The notes under the pieces: generated by a model
Databases searched by the model: none
Told to the model about the DNA's origin: nothing
What the model saw: the letters and a program-made list of their open reading frames with translations, nothing else
Made by a program: the position numbers and the translations under genes
Shown: one piece after another, positions 1 to 9,442 of the stretch
Layout of the letters: each line of letters starts with the position of its first letter
Numbering within the stretch: position 1 is the first letter of the stretch
Source: Amorphus coralli DSM 19760
Lineage (GTDB): Bacteria; Pseudomonadota; Alphaproteobacteria; Rhizobiales; Amorphaceae
Length of the DNA: 64,000 nt
Direction: 5' to 3'
Assembly: GCF_000374525.1 (NCBI RefSeq)
Contig: NZ_KB894570.1
Coordinates: 1-64,000 of the forward strand

Positions 1-303
1 CTCGTGCCGGTCCTTGCGGCCGGCGACATCGTCATCCTGGACAATCTCGGCTCCCACAAGTCGGCCGCCGTGCGCGAGATGATCCACGACGCCGGCGCCG
101 AGCTGCGCTTCCTGCCGCCCTACTCACCCGATCTCAATCCCATCGAGCAGGCCTTCGCCAAGATCAAACACTGGATGCGCCACGCCCAGAAGCGCACGAT
201 CGAGGACACATGGCGCCACCTCGGGCAGCTCGTCCACACCATCGAACCCGACGAATGCCGGAACTACCTAACAAACGCTGGATACGCTTCCGTCAAAACA
301 TGA
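1..303 (+). CDS. IS630-family transposase, C-terminal part (cut by window start)
   Basis: This is the C-terminal 100 codons of a DDE transposase; the reading frame runs off the left edge. The catalytic-domain motifs DNLGSHK (second Asp) and [12 protein letters not shown] (region of the last acidic residue) are intact and typical of IS630/Tc1-like elements, which insert at TA dinucleotides. The frame stops with TGA at 301-303. A TA lies a few bases further on, so the element probably ends near position 310, but I cannot identify the inverted repeat with one end only. Whether the copy is complete upstream is unknown. Confidence 0.85.
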   Translation, partial: LVPVLAAGDIVILDNLGSHKSAAVREMIHDAGAELRFLPPYSPDLNPIEQAFAKIKHWMRHAQKRTIEDTWRHLGQLVHTIEPDECRNYLTNAGYASVKT

Positions 304-334
304 AACGCTAGATCAGGGCTGCGCCGGAGCCCCC

Positions 335-1678
335 TCAGTTCTTTGCGAGCGCGCCGCCGGTGGGCGGCGCCGTGCGCCAGACGTCGCCGGAGAGCGCGCG
401 CTGGTAGCCGTAGTCGTAGAGGGCGCGCATGTAGTCCGGGTCGAACGGCTCGCCCAGCTCCACGTCGAAGTCCAGCCCGACATAGGTCACGTAGAAGGCT
501 GCGCCCCGCGCCTTGGCGATGTCGTACATGATCTCGATCGACTGGATGCCGTGGCGCTTGATGATGGTCGACAGCGACCGGCCGGCGATGGAGAACGTCT
601 TCGTCTTCGTCTGCTCGAAGCGCGGCCGCATGGTGTTGTTCATGAGGACGTAGACGGCGCGCTTGCGCCGGTCGAGCCGCTGCCTTGGATCCCGCACCGA
701 CTGGATGGTGGTCGGCAGCGTCAGGACCTGCATGCTGGAGCCGCCATCCACGTGCATCTCCTGGAACACCGTGCCGTCGGCTTCCGCCTCGATGAACACC
801 GGCGGAAAGATGCCGGGAATGCTGGCGGAGGCCTGCAGCACGTCGAGGAACAGCTTGCGCCGGTCCGGAGAGGGGCTGTTGGCGATGGCGCCCATGTCCC
901 AGACCACCGGGCGCTGGGCGTCGAGGTCGGTGGTGACGACGTAGAGCCGCCGGCCGGACCGGTGCTCTGCCGCGATGGCGTCGAGCGTCCGGTCGGAGAG
1001 CTTTTCCTCCATGGTCGCGCGCAGCGGCGCGGAGCTGGCCGCCGCCATGCCGCCGAAGATGCCGCGCAGGCCGACGATGGAGAAGATCTGGTCGCGGCCG
1101 ACCTCCGTGTAGATCGAGGTCAGCTCGTCGTCGTAGGACGGGCCGAGGAACACGAACGGCGCCATCAGCGCGCCCGTCGAAACGCCGGAGACCAGGTCGA
1201 AGTCCGGCCGCTTGCCGGCCTTGGTCAGGCCGACCATGACGCCCGCGCCATAGGCGCCGTCCTCGCCGCCGCCGGAAATCATCAGCCAGTCGGACCGTCC
1301 CCCCTTCAGGATGCCACGGCCGTGCACCGCGACCTGGTTCTGGATCTGGGCGAAGACGCGCTCGCGGAAGTTGGTGCCGTCGTCGTCGGCGTAGAAGCGG
1401 ACATTCTGGAAGCCGGGAACGACAGGATTGGCTTCCGCCGACAGCGTGAAGTCGGGGCGGTTGGGGCCGGAGGAACAGGCGGCCAGCCCGGTTGCCACGA
1501 GCCCCAGAGCCGCGACTGCGGCGAGCGACTGCCGGGACGCAGCGCCTTTCGATGCGGGCGCGCTGTCCCGGGGTGCCCGCGTCCGGGTGGAGGCGGAAAC
1601 GACGGCTTGGATCCTCGTCCAGGCGACAAGGGCGCGGATGGCCCGGTCTGCGCGGCGGGCGAAACGGTTCTGTTGCAA
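335..1678 (-). CDS. Patatin-like phospholipase lipoprotein
   Basis: This 447-residue protein carries the patatin catalytic layout. The glycine-rich oxyanion loop GGGEDGAYGAG is at about 136-146, the nucleophile elbow GVSTG at 165-169 (Ser167), and the catalytic Asp in DGG at about 311. It therefore probably hydrolyses acyl chains of membrane lipids. A hydrophobic stretch ending in LAAC at residue 68 looks like a lipobox, which suggests anchoring in the envelope. The listed start is a TTG, leaving an unusually long basic leader before the lipobox, and I see no ATG or GTG close upstream of the signal core, so the start is uncertain. The gene ends only 31 bases from the transposase stop. Confidence 0.85.
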   Translation of the reverse strand: MQQNRFARRADRAIRALVAWTRIQAVVSASTRTRAPRDSAPASKGAASRQSLAAVAALGLVATGLAACSSGPNRPDFTLSAEANPVVPGFQNVRFYADDDGTNFRERVFAQIQNQVAVHGRGILKGGRSDWLMISGGGEDGAYGAGVMVGLTKAGKRPDFDLVSGVSTGALMAPFVFLGPSYDDELTSIYTEVGRDQIFSIVGLRGIFGGMAAASSAPLRATMEEKLSDRTLDAIAAEHRSGRRLYVVTTDLDAQRPVVWDMGAIANSPSPDRRKLFLDVLQASASIPGIFPPVFIEAEADGTVFQEMHVDGGSSMQVLTLPTTIQSVRDPRQRLDRRKRAVYVLMNNTMRPRFEQTKTKTFSIAGRSLSTIIKRHGIQSIEIMYDIAKARGAAFYVTYVGLDFDVELGEPFDPDYMRALYDYGYQRALSGDVWRTAPPTGGALAKN

Positions 1679-1996
1679 GCTGGCCCCCAGGCGCGGCGGC
1701 TTCCGGCCGCGCTTTCGCGGTGACGCTATAGGGCGGACGCGGTCACGGCAACGATGGTGCGCATCGCGGCGTCGTTTGGTGGGCCCTTCCGGGAAAGGCG
1801 GGCCGCCTGACCGTCATCGGGATGGCTGCCCTGCACGTGCGCGATACCGGAAGCGAAGCGCCTCGGCTATGGCTGACGGGCTCCGCCACGCGGGGCGGGG
1901 GGTTGACCCGCCGCCTGGAAGGGGCAGCTATGTGGGACAGGGCGATTGCTCGCCCGACCTTGATTCAGGGCTCTCGGCGCTCGACAATAGGCCATC
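1679..1996. other. Divergent intergenic region between patatin gene and lipA
   Basis: This 318-base spacer separates two divergently read genes and should hold both promoters. I see a small hairpin (GCGCGGC at 1691-1697 with GCCGCGC at 1706-1712) close to the patatin start. I see no convincing coding sequence or RNA gene. An AGG about 7 bases before the lipA ATG can serve as its ribosome binding site. Confidence 0.4.
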
Positions 1997-2983
1997 ATGG
2001 TTACACTCATCGATCTCAACGACCGAACCCGCTCCGAAACGGCCGCAAGGGACGCCCGTCCGCGCCACCCGGAAAAGGCCCGACGGGCCGACACGCCCAT
2101 GCAGCGCAAGCCCGACTGGCTGCGCGTCAAGGCGCCGGGATCGCCGGTCTATCGCGAGACCCAGAAGATCGTGAAGGACAACGGCCTCGTCACCGTGTGC
2201 GAGGAGGCGGGCTGTCCGAACATTGGCGAGTGCTGGTCGAAGAAGCACGCCACCTTCATGATCATGGGCGACACGTGCACCCGCGCCTGCGCCTTCTGTA
2301 ACGTGCGCACCGGCCGGCCGGAGCCGCTCGACAAGGCCGAGCCGCAGAAGGTCGCGGAAGCCGTCGCCACGCTCGGCCTCAACCACGTCGTCATCACCTC
2401 CGTCGACCGCGACGATCTCGATGACGGCGGCGCGGAGCATTTCGCCCAGGTGATCGAGGCGATCCGCGCGGCGGCTCCGGGCACCACCATCGAGATCCTC
2501 ACGCCCGACTTCCTGCGCAAGCCGGGCGCGCTGGAGCGCGTCGTGGAGGCGCGGCCCGACGTCTTCAACCACAACCTTGAAACCGTGCCGGGCCTCTATC
2601 TGACGGTCCGGCCAGGCGCGCGCTACTATCACTCCATCCGGCTTCTCGACCGGGTGAAGCAGCTCGACCCGGCCATGTTCACCAAGTCCGGCATCATGGT
2701 CGGGCTCGGCGAGGAGCGGAACCAGGTGCTCCAGCTGATGGACGACCTGCGGGCCGCCGAGGTCGACTTCCTGACCATCGGCCAGTATCTGCAGCCGACC
2801 CGCAAGCACCACGCGGTGATCCGCTTCGTCACGCCCGAGGAGTTCAAGTCCTATGAGGCGATCGCCTACGCCAAGGGCTTCCTGATGGTGTCGTCGAGCC
2901 CGCTCACCCGCTCGTCCCACCATGCGGGCGAGGATTTCCAGCGCCTGCGCGCCGCCCGTGAGGCGAAGCTCGGCGCCGCGTGA
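1997..2983 (+). CDS. lipA: Lipoyl synthase LipA
   Basis: LipA is a radical SAM enzyme that inserts two sulfur atoms into octanoyl groups on carrier proteins such as GcvH and the E2 subunits of 2-oxoacid dehydrogenases. The 328-residue protein shows both iron-sulfur clusters. The auxiliary cluster ligands are Cys68, Cys73 and Cys79 ([12 protein letters not shown]). The radical SAM ligands are Cys94, Cys98 and Cys101 (CTRACAFC). The C-terminal RSSHHAG motif, which supplies the serine ligand, is present. Length and the N-terminal RPRHPEK segment fit alphaproteobacterial LipA. Its substrate gcvH is encoded later in the window. The RatA/COQ10-like gene follows 84 bases downstream. Confidence 0.97.
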   Translation: MVTLIDLNDRTRSETAARDARPRHPEKARRADTPMQRKPDWLRVKAPGSPVYRETQKIVKDNGLVTVCEEAGCPNIGECWSKKHATFMIMGDTCTRACAFCNVRTGRPEPLDKAEPQKVAEAVATLGLNHVVITSVDRDDLDDGGAEHFAQVIEAIRAAAPGTTIEILTPDFLRKPGALERVVEARPDVFNHNLETVPGLYLTVRPGARYYHSIRLLDRVKQLDPAMFTKSGIMVGLGEERNQVLQLMDDLRAAEVDFLTIGQYLQPTRKHHAVIRFVTPEEFKSYEAIAYAKGFLMVSSSPLTRSSHHAGEDFQRLRAAREAKLGAA

Positions 2984-3067
2984 CGCGGGGAGGGGCACAC
3001 GGCGGGCGTCGAACCGTCCGCGCCGCCCCGCGTTGACCCAGACAGCGATCCAGGATCTTCAGCCGGT

Positions 3068-3520
3068 ATGCCGCATTTCGACACCTCCCGCCGCGTTGCC
3101 CATTCCGCCGAGGACATGTTCGACCTCGTCGCCGACGTGGACAAGTATCCGGGCTTCGTGCCGCTCTGCCAGTCGCTCACCGTGCGCGGCCGGCGCCAGC
3201 AGGACGACGGTACGGAGCTTCTGATCGCCGACATGACCGTCGCCTACCGGTTCATCAAGGAGACCTTCACATCCCGGGTCGTGCTCGACCGGCCGAACCG
3301 CAAGATCCTGGTGGAATATCTCGATGGCCCCTTCCGCCACATGGAGAACCGCTGGACCTTCCAGCCCATCGACGAGGGCCATTGCGAGGTCGGTTTCTAC
3401 ATCGACTACGAGTTCAAGAGCCGCACCCTCTCGGCGGTCATGGGCTCCGTCTTCGACCGCGCCTTCCGCCGCTTCGCCACCGCCTTCGAGGAACGCGCCG
3501 ACCAGGTCTACGGCACCTGA
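3068..3520 (+). CDS. RatA/COQ10-like START-domain protein
   Basis: The 150-residue protein is a polyketide-cyclase/START fold of the COQ10/RatA family, recognised by VAHSAEDMFDLVADVDKYP and GFVPLCQ near the N-terminus. COQ10 homologues bind ubiquinone and support its delivery. The E. coli homologue was named RatA for an effect on ribosome association, and that role is not established here. It has no signal peptide and should be cytoplasmic. The gene sits just downstream of lipA, a frequent arrangement in alphaproteobacteria, and the two may be co-transcribed. Confidence 0.88.
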   Translation: MPHFDTSRRVAHSAEDMFDLVADVDKYPGFVPLCQSLTVRGRRQQDDGTELLIADMTVAYRFIKETFTSRVVLDRPNRKILVEYLDGPFRHMENRWTFQPIDEGHCEVGFYIDYEFKSRTLSAVMGSVFDRAFRRFATAFEERADQVYGT

Positions 3521-4096
3521 GGGCGCACCAAGCGCCTGACCCGACGGACGGGCCCGGATCCCAGGCCTGCCGCCCTTGGGTCTCGGCTTCCGGCCTTGTC
3601 GCCCGGGGCCGAGACGCAGACACCGCATCAACCGCAGCCGGCGGACGGGTGAACGGGGCGGCCACTGCTGTACCGCACGCGAAGCACCGTGCGCTCGCAA
3701 CTGTCGGGCAGCCCTCCGTCAGGCGCTGATCATTGATCAGGCCGCCATATCCGAGGCGGCCTGCTCGGTCCGATGGGTCGCGGGATGCCCTGATCCCCGA
3801 TCGGGCGATCCCGGATCGTCGGCTTTTCCGGTGCCGTCCTGTCTTTCTCCCTCCATATCTCGGGCCAGACTGTCCGCCCTGTCTGGCGCGGCCCGGCCAG
3901 CCGGTCACCCGGCCAACCCGTCGGCCGGTCTCATCCGGGCGCGACCCCGAGGGCCGGGCACCCGATCCCGCGGGGCCTGGTGCCGATGGCCGCGGAGGTC
4001 GCACCACCGTCCCGCGCATTGCCGCGTGCCACATCGGCTGCGCAGGCTCCCGCGGCTGCGCAAGATCGCGCATGTCTGCGCAGGACTGCGCAGGCC
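3521..4096. other. Long intergenic region with short palindromes, no supported gene
   Basis: This 576-base gap lies between convergent genes. Open frames here have arginine/proline-rich translations with no recognisable domain, so I call no gene. Two hairpin-forming sequences are visible: CTGATC-ATT-GATCAG at 3725-3739, and GGCCGCC with GGCGGCC around 3740-3762 with an eight-base loop. Neither has a T-tract. Further down there are many short CGGCC/GGCCGG runs and a cluster of TGCGCA-type words around 4058-4093. Confidence 0.4.
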
Positions 4097-5632
4097 TCAG
4101 GCCGCCAGCGCAAGCCGCGGTCCGGCCTGGCGGTAGGCCAGCGCCTCGGCCAGGTGCAACCGGCCAACCCGGGGGCATTCTTCCAGGTCGGCCAGCGTCC
4201 GGGCGACCTTCAACACCCGGTGATAGCCGCGCGCCGACAGCCGCATGGCGTCGGCGGCATCGTTGAGAAGGCGGGCGCCATCGGCATCGGGGGCGGCGAT
4301 TTCCTCGATCAGGCGCGGTCCGCACTCGGCGTTGGTGCGGGCCGGAACGTTCAGGTCGGCGAAGCGGCGCGTCTGGAGGGCGCGCGCTGCTGCCACCCGC
4401 GCGGCCACCTCCCGCGATCCTTCCGTCGGCGCGGGAAGGGCAAGGTCCGTCGCGGGAATGGCCGCAACGTCGATGCGCACGTCGATGCGATCGAGGAACG
4501 GGCCGGACAGGCGCGCCTGGTAGTCGGTGGCGCAGCGCTCGCCGCGCCGGCATTGGTGGCCGGGCTCGCCATAATAGCCGCAGCGGCAGGGGTTCATGGC
4601 GCAGACCAGCTGAAAAAGGGCGGGATAGTTGACCCGGTGGTTGGCCCGGGCGATCACGGCGCGGGCGGTCTCGAGCGGCTCGCGCAACGCGTCGAGGACG
4701 GCCGGGTTGAATTCCGGCAACTCGTCAAGAAAGAGGACGCCGAGATGGGCGAGCGAGACCTCGCCGGGCCGCGCCTTCACTCCGCCGCCCACCATGGCGG
4801 CGGTGGTGGCGGAGTGGTGCGGCGAGCGGAAGGGGCGGCGCGCCGACAGCCGGGCCTCGCCGAGCTCGCCGGCGATGGACTGGACCATCGAGACCTCGAG
4901 CAGTTCGCGCGGCGACAGCGGCGGCAGGATGGATGGCAGGCGCTGGGCGAGCATCGACTTGCCGGCACCGGGTGGGCCGACCATCAGGAGATTGTGGCCG
5001 CCAGCGGCAGAGATTTCCAGCGCCCGCTTTGCCGTCTCCTGGCCCTTCACGTCGACGAGGTCGGGCAGCGGCCCGCCGTCCTCGCGCACTTTCGGGTCCG
5101 GCCTCGACAGGACCTGGGTGCCCTTGAAGTGGTTGGCGAGCGCGATCAGGCTGCGCGGCGCCAGGATCGCCATGTCGCCGGAGGCCCAGGCCGCTTCGGG
5201 CCCGCTCTTGCCGGGGCAGATGAGCCCCTTGCCGAGCGCGTTGGCGCCGATGGCGGCGGGCAGCACGCCGGCGACCGGCGCGATGGTGCCGTCCAGCGAA
5301 AGCTCCCCCAGAACCACGTAGTCGAGCACCTGGTCGGCCGGGAGTACGCCCATCGCCGCCATCAGCCCGACCGCGATGGGCAAGTCGTAGTGGCTGCCTT
5401 CCTTGGGCAGGTCGGCCGGGGCGAGATTGACGATGATGCGCTTCGGCGGCAGCGACAGTCCGGAGGCGAGCAGCGCCGAACGGACGCGCTCGCGGCTTTC
5501 CGCAACGGCCTTGTCCGGCAGGCCGACCACGGCGAAGGCGACGGCGCCCGGCGCGATCTGCACCTGCACGTCGACCGGCACGGCCTCCACGCCCTGAAAG
5601 GCAACCGTCGTCACGTGGGAAACCATCCGCAA
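4097..5632 (-). CDS. comM: YifB/ComM family Mg-chelatase-like AAA+ ATPase
   Basis: The 511-residue protein has the ComM architecture. An N-terminal Lon-like (ChlI) domain (QIAPGAVAFAVVGLPDKAV) is followed by an AAA+ domain with Walker A GPPGAGKS and Walker B VLFLDELPEF, and a C-terminal Mg-chelatase subunit domain. ComM homologues are hexameric helicases that promote branch migration during natural transformation, though most carriers are not known to be competent. It is a single transcription unit. The first Met (5632) and the third residue (Met at 5626) are both possible starts. Confidence 0.93.
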   Translation of the reverse strand: MRMVSHVTTVAFQGVEAVPVDVQVQIAPGAVAFAVVGLPDKAVAESRERVRSALLASGLSLPPKRIIVNLAPADLPKEGSHYDLPIAVGLMAAMGVLPADQVLDYVVLGELSLDGTIAPVAGVLPAAIGANALGKGLICPGKSGPEAAWASGDMAILAPRSLIALANHFKGTQVLSRPDPKVREDGGPLPDLVDVKGQETAKRALEISAAGGHNLLMVGPPGAGKSMLAQRLPSILPPLSPRELLEVSMVQSIAGELGEARLSARRPFRSPHHSATTAAMVGGGVKARPGEVSLAHLGVLFLDELPEFNPAVLDALREPLETARAVIARANHRVNYPALFQLVCAMNPCRCGYYGEPGHQCRRGERCATDYQARLSGPFLDRIDVRIDVAAIPATDLALPAPTEGSREVAARVAAARALQTRRFADLNVPARTNAECGPRLIEEIAAPDADGARLLNDAADAMRLSARGYHRVLKVARTLADLEECPRVGRLHLAEALAYRQAGPRLALAA

Positions 5633-5739
5633 CCCTCCCGGCCCGTCCGCAATTCAAGGTAGCGGACGGGGAGGGGCTGCGCAAGAACAATATGAGAACA
5701 AGTCGTCCGGGCGGCGACCCGCTGCCCGGCTGCGAGGCC

Positions 5740-6684
5740 TCACTTCGCCCGATCGGCCTCGATCGTGTCCCAGATCAGTGCCGCGATGTCGGGGCCGCCC
5801 AGGCGGGCGACGGCGCGGATGCCGGTGGGGGAGGTGACGTTGATTTCCGTCAGGTTGCCGTCGATCACGTCGATGCCGGCGAACAGGATCTTCTCGTCGC
5901 GGAGCGCCGGCCCGACGGTCGCGACGATCTCCTGCTCGCGCGGCGTCAGCTCGGTCTCGGCCGCGGCACCGCCGCGCACCATGTTGGAGCGGATGTCGCC
6001 CTTGGCGGGCACGCGGTTGACGGCGCCGGCGAACGCGCCGTCGACGAGGATGATGCGCTTGTCGCCTTCCGTCACCTTCGGCAGAAAGCGCTGGACGACC
6101 CAGGGCTCGCGGAAGGTGGCGGCGAAGAAGTCGTAGAGCGAGCCGTAGTTGAGATCGTCCTCCGTGACCCGGAACACCGCCTGGCCGCCGGCGCCGAACA
6201 GCGGCTTCATGACGATGTCGCCGTGCTCCGCCCGGAAGGCGTCGATGGCAGCGCGGTCACGGGTGATCAGCGTCGGCGGCATCAACTCCGGAAAGCGCAT
6301 CACGTAGAGCTTTTCCGGCGCGTTGCGCACGGCGGCCGGGTCGTTGACCACAAGCGTGTCGGGATGGATGCGCTCCAGCATGTGGGTGGCGGAGATGTAG
6401 GCGAGGTCGAAGGGCGGATCCTGGCGCATGAGGATCACGTCCACCTCCTTCAGCGAGGTGCGAACCGCCTCGCCGAGGGTGAAGTGGTCGCCGGCCTCGT
6501 CCTTCACCGTCAGCGGCTCCAGCGCCGCAACCACGTCGTCCGCCGTCTGGGCCAGCCGGTCGGGCGTGTAGTGGTAGAGCGTGTGGCCGCGCTTCTGGGC
6601 TTCCAGCAGCATGGCAAAGGTGGAATCCCCGGCGATCTTGATCGTCTCGATATGGTCCATCTGGACCGCGACCTTGAGGGGCAT
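5740..6684 (-). CDS. gshB: Glutathione synthase
   Basis: GshB joins gamma-glutamylcysteine and glycine using ATP. The start at 6684 gives MPLKVAVQMDHI, the usual N-terminus, and a 314-residue protein, matching the family length. An upstream in-frame extension of 66 codons is arginine/serine-rich and overlaps yraN, so I rejected it. Visible ATP-grasp features are KPLFGAGGQAVFR and the C-terminal INVTSPTG nucleotide/metal site. The gene lies downstream of rsmI-yraN on the same strand, the usual alphaproteobacterial order. Confidence 0.95.
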   Translation of the reverse strand: MPLKVAVQMDHIETIKIAGDSTFAMLLEAQKRGHTLYHYTPDRLAQTADDVVAALEPLTVKDEAGDHFTLGEAVRTSLKEVDVILMRQDPPFDLAYISATHMLERIHPDTLVVNDPAAVRNAPEKLYVMRFPELMPPTLITRDRAAIDAFRAEHGDIVMKPLFGAGGQAVFRVTEDDLNYGSLYDFFAATFREPWVVQRFLPKVTEGDKRIILVDGAFAGAVNRVPAKGDIRSNMVRGGAAAETELTPREQEIVATVGPALRDEKILFAGIDVIDGNLTEINVTSPTGIRAVARLGGPDIAALIWDTIEADRAK

Positions 6685-6790
6685 GTGCGTCTCCAAGCGG
6701 TGTCGGGGCCGCGCGGCGGCCTGTTGCGCCCTTGATGCGCCAGAACGGTGAGCGGGTCCAGCCGGCGGACGTGCCGATCGCGTGAGGCAG

Positions 6791-7168
6791 CTATGCGGCC
6801 GCCTCGAAGGCGTTGACGAGATGGTGCGGCCAGCGGCGCGGCCGGACGACAACGATGTCGAAGCGGATCGTGTGTCCGCCATAGCGCGGATTGCGGGCGA
6901 GCCAGGCGTGCGCCGCGCGCACCAGCCGGGCCTGCGAGCGGGGGCCGACGGCCTCCAGCGCGGTGGCGAGCTCGCTGCGGGCCTTCACCTCGACGATGGC
7001 GACCGTCCGCCCCCTCAGCGCGACCAGGTCGATCTCGCCCGCCCCGGTGCGCACCCGCCGGCCAAGGATGCGGTAGCCCTTCAGCATCAGGGCCAGCGCG
7101 GCACGCGTCTCCGCCGTCAGGCCGCGCCGATAGGCGCGCTGGCGGGCGGGCGGCGCCGCGCCGCTCAC
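6791..7168 (-). CDS. YraN family (UPF0102) endonuclease-like protein
   Basis: This 125-residue protein belongs to UPF0102/YraN, small proteins with a PD-(D/E)XK nuclease-like fold. The core motif is visible as GAGEIDLVA, then IVEVKAR. Its cellular role is not settled. The start overlaps the stop of rsmI by four bases (7165-7168), indicating translational coupling. gshB follows 106 bases downstream. The rsmI-yraN pairing is widely conserved. Confidence 0.93.
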   Translation of the reverse strand: MSGAAPPARQRAYRRGLTAETRAALALMLKGYRILGRRVRTGAGEIDLVALRGRTVAIVEVKARSELATALEAVGPRSQARLVRAAHAWLARNPRYGGHTIRFDIVVVRPRRWPHHLVNAFEAAA

Positions 7169-8079
7169 GAGGCGTCGTCCTCCGCAGGGGCTGCCTTCAG
7201 CGACAGCGCCATCTTGAACAGCTCCTGGCGCTCGCGGCCGGTGATGCGGGCCACTTCCGCCGCCGCCTTGCCGGCGGGCAGGCGGCCGAGCGCCGCCGCA
7301 AGCAGGGCCTCGGCGTCCTCGGCGCTGGTGGTCTCCTCCGGCGGCGGCGCGATCACCACGGCGATCTCGCCCTTGACCGTGGCGCCGGCCGGGTAGGCCG
7401 CGCAGAGCTCGGCGAGCGGCCCGCGGGTGACCGTTTCGAATCGCTTGGTGAGTTCCCGACAGACGGCCGCCGGTCGATCAGGCCCGCAGATTTCCGATGC
7501 GTCTTCAAGGGCTTGCGCCAGCCTGTTCGGGGATTCGTAGAAGACGAGGCTGGCCGGCTGGCGCGAAAAGGTTTCCAGCCGCCGCCGGCGCGGGCCGGAC
7601 TTCGAGGGCAGGAAGCCGAGAAACACCACCGTGTCGGTGGGCAGCCCGGCCGCCATCAGGGAGGCGGTCAGCGCCGAAGCGCCGGGAATCGGAAACACCC
7701 GGTGCCCGGCCGCCGCCACGTCTTCCACCAGCCGGAAGCCGGGGTCGGAGACAAGCGGCGTACCGGCATCGGAGACCAGTGCGATGGCCTGGCCGGCGGC
7801 CAGCCGCTCCATGAGCTTCGGACGCTGCCGGACGGCATTGTGTTCGTGGTAGCTCGTGGTGTGCGCCCGGATGCCGTAGCGTTCCAGCAGCACCCGCGTC
7901 ACGCGGGTGTCCTCGCAGCAGACGAGATCGGCGGCGGCCAGCGTCTTCAGGGCGCGCAGGGTGATGTCGTCGAGATGCCCGATGGGCGTCGCGACGATGT
8001 ACAGACCCGGCTCGAGCGTCGGCGCGTCGAAGCGCGCGCTGTCGATGGAAAAGGAGGGCGTGCGTCGCTCTTCGGTCAT
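7165..8079 (-). CDS. rsmI: 16S rRNA (cytidine1402-2'-O)-methyltransferase RsmI
   Basis: RsmI methylates the 2'-OH of C1402 in the ribosomal decoding centre using SAM. The N-terminal GLYIVATPIGHLDDITLRAL, the LVSDAGTPLVSDPG segment and the VFLGFLPSK segment are family hallmarks of the tetrapyrrole-methylase fold. I start it at the ATG at 8079 (304 residues); a start 15 codons upstream would add a basic leader with no family support. It is divergent from the PBP-activator gene, and the 134 bases between them must hold both promoters. Confidence 0.95.
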   Translation of the reverse strand: MTEERRTPSFSIDSARFDAPTLEPGLYIVATPIGHLDDITLRALKTLAAADLVCCEDTRVTRVLLERYGIRAHTTSYHEHNAVRQRPKLMERLAAGQAIALVSDAGTPLVSDPGFRLVEDVAAAGHRVFPIPGASALTASLMAAGLPTDTVVFLGFLPSKSGPRRRRLETFSRQPASLVFYESPNRLAQALEDASEICGPDRPAAVCRELTKRFETVTRGPLAELCAAYPAGATVKGEIAVVIAPPPEETTSAEDAEALLAAALGRLPAGKAAAEVARITGRERQELFKMALSLKAAPAEDDAS

Positions 8080-8213
8080 AAGTCTTTGCCAATGCTGGCG
8101 TGCGTACCCCTTGCGGATCCGCAATCGCCGGTGTTTGTTGGGGCCGACCCCCGGCCAGAACCCTGCGCCGGGTCGGGGGGCGCGCGCAAGGCTCGCAAGA
8201 GGATCCTATCGTC

Positions 8214-9407
8214 ATGACCATCCTCCGGTCGCTCCGTTCTGCTGTTCTGGCCCGCCTGGGTGCCGTGGTCGGCGTGTCCGCGCTCGCCGCCGCCTGCGTG
8301 GCCACGCCCACGGGCCCGCAGACCTCCCAGCCCACCCAGCAGCGCCCGGCCCCCGCCGGCGAGACCATCGGCTCGGGCTCGGTCCCGGTGGCGCTGCTCT
8401 TGCCGATGTCGGCCGGCGGCGAGGCATCCGGCCTTGCCACGGCGTTCCGCAACGCCGCCGAGCTGGCGATGAACGATTTCCCCAGCGCCGACGTGCGCAT
8501 CCTGGTGCGTGACACCGGCGGCACCGACACCGGCGGCCGCGATGCCACGCAGCGCGCCATCGGCGAGGGGGCCAAGCTGGTGCTCGGCCCGGTCTTCTCG
8601 CCCGCCGTTGCCGGCGCTTCGGCGCCCGCGCGCCAGGCCGGCGTGCCAATCATTGCGTTTTCAACCGACGCCACCGTCGCCCGCCGCGGCGTCTACCTCC
8701 TGAGCTTCCTGCCGCGCCAGGACGCCGACCGCATCATCTCCTACGCCGCCTCCCAGGGCCGCACGTCCTTCGCCGCGCTGGTGCCGGACAACGGCTACGG
8801 CCTGGTGATGGAAGCTGCCTTCCGCGAGGCGGTGTCGCGCTCCAAGGGCCAGGTGGTCACCGTGGAACGCTACGCAGCCGACGCCGGCGACATGGCTGCC
8901 AAGGCTCGCGCCGTCGCCGCCAAGGGCAACGTCAATGCGGTCTTCATGCCGAACGGCGGCCAGGACCCGCAGATCCTCGCTGCAGCGCTGTCGGAAGCCG
9001 GCATGGGTGGGGCCAAGCTGCTCGGCTCCGGCCAGTGGGACAACCCGGCCGTGCTGCAGTCGTCGGCGCTGGCCGGTAGCTGGTTCCCGGCGCCGCAGAA
9101 GCGCGGCTACCAGTCCTTCGCCTCCAAGTACCAGGCGAAATTCGGCTCTGCGCCGCCGCGCACCGCCTCGCTCGCCTACGATGCCACCAGCCTTGCGGCC
9201 GGCCTTGTCCGCGCCCGCGGTGCCGGCGCCTTCACCGACGACATGCTGACCAACCCGGACGGGTTCCTCGGCGTGGATGGCATCTTCCGCTTCCTCTCCG
9301 ACGGACGCAGCCAGCGCGGCCTGGCGGTCTACGAGGTGTCGGGCGGTGGCAACAGCCGGGTGGTGTCGACCGCTCCGCGGTCGTTCACCAGCGGCGGCGG
9401 CTTCTGA
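8214..9407 (+). CDS. Penicillin-binding protein activator lipoprotein (LpoA/YraM-like)
   Basis: This 397-residue protein starts at the ATG at 8214, preceded by AAGAGGA at 8197-8203. A signal sequence ends in LAAAC, a lipobox, so it should be lipidated. The rest is a periplasmic-binding-protein fold (VALLLPMSAGGEASGLA, then RDTGGTDTGGRDAT), as in the C-terminal domain of LpoA, which activates PBP1a. It lacks the N-terminal TPR domain of gammaproteobacterial LpoA, so an activator role is inferred from family and position next to rsmI/yraN. An alternative is an ABC-type amino-acid binding lipoprotein. Confidence 0.85.
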   Translation: MTILRSLRSAVLARLGAVVGVSALAAACVATPTGPQTSQPTQQRPAPAGETIGSGSVPVALLLPMSAGGEASGLATAFRNAAELAMNDFPSADVRILVRDTGGTDTGGRDATQRAIGEGAKLVLGPVFSPAVAGASAPARQAGVPIIAFSTDATVARRGVYLLSFLPRQDADRIISYAASQGRTSFAALVPDNGYGLVMEAAFREAVSRSKGQVVTVERYAADAGDMAAKARAVAAKGNVNAVFMPNGGQDPQILAAALSEAGMGGAKLLGSGQWDNPAVLQSSALAGSWFPAPQKRGYQSFASKYQAKFGSAPPRTASLAYDATSLAAGLVRARGAGAFTDDMLTNPDGFLGVDGIFRFLSDGRSQRGLAVYEVSGGGNSRVVSTAPRSFTSGGGF

Positions 9408-9442
9408 GGCGGCGGGCGCCGCATCGCGATCGGGGACGGACC

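Noticed and set aside
3733-4266. A 177-codon plus-strand frame over the ratA-like/comM gap
   Set aside because: Pro/Arg-rich, overlaps the comM 3' end, has no ribosome binding site and no resemblance to a protein family.
6685-6882. N-terminal extension of gshB by 66 codons
   Set aside because: The added sequence is low-complexity and overlaps yraN. The start at 6684 matches the conserved N-terminus.
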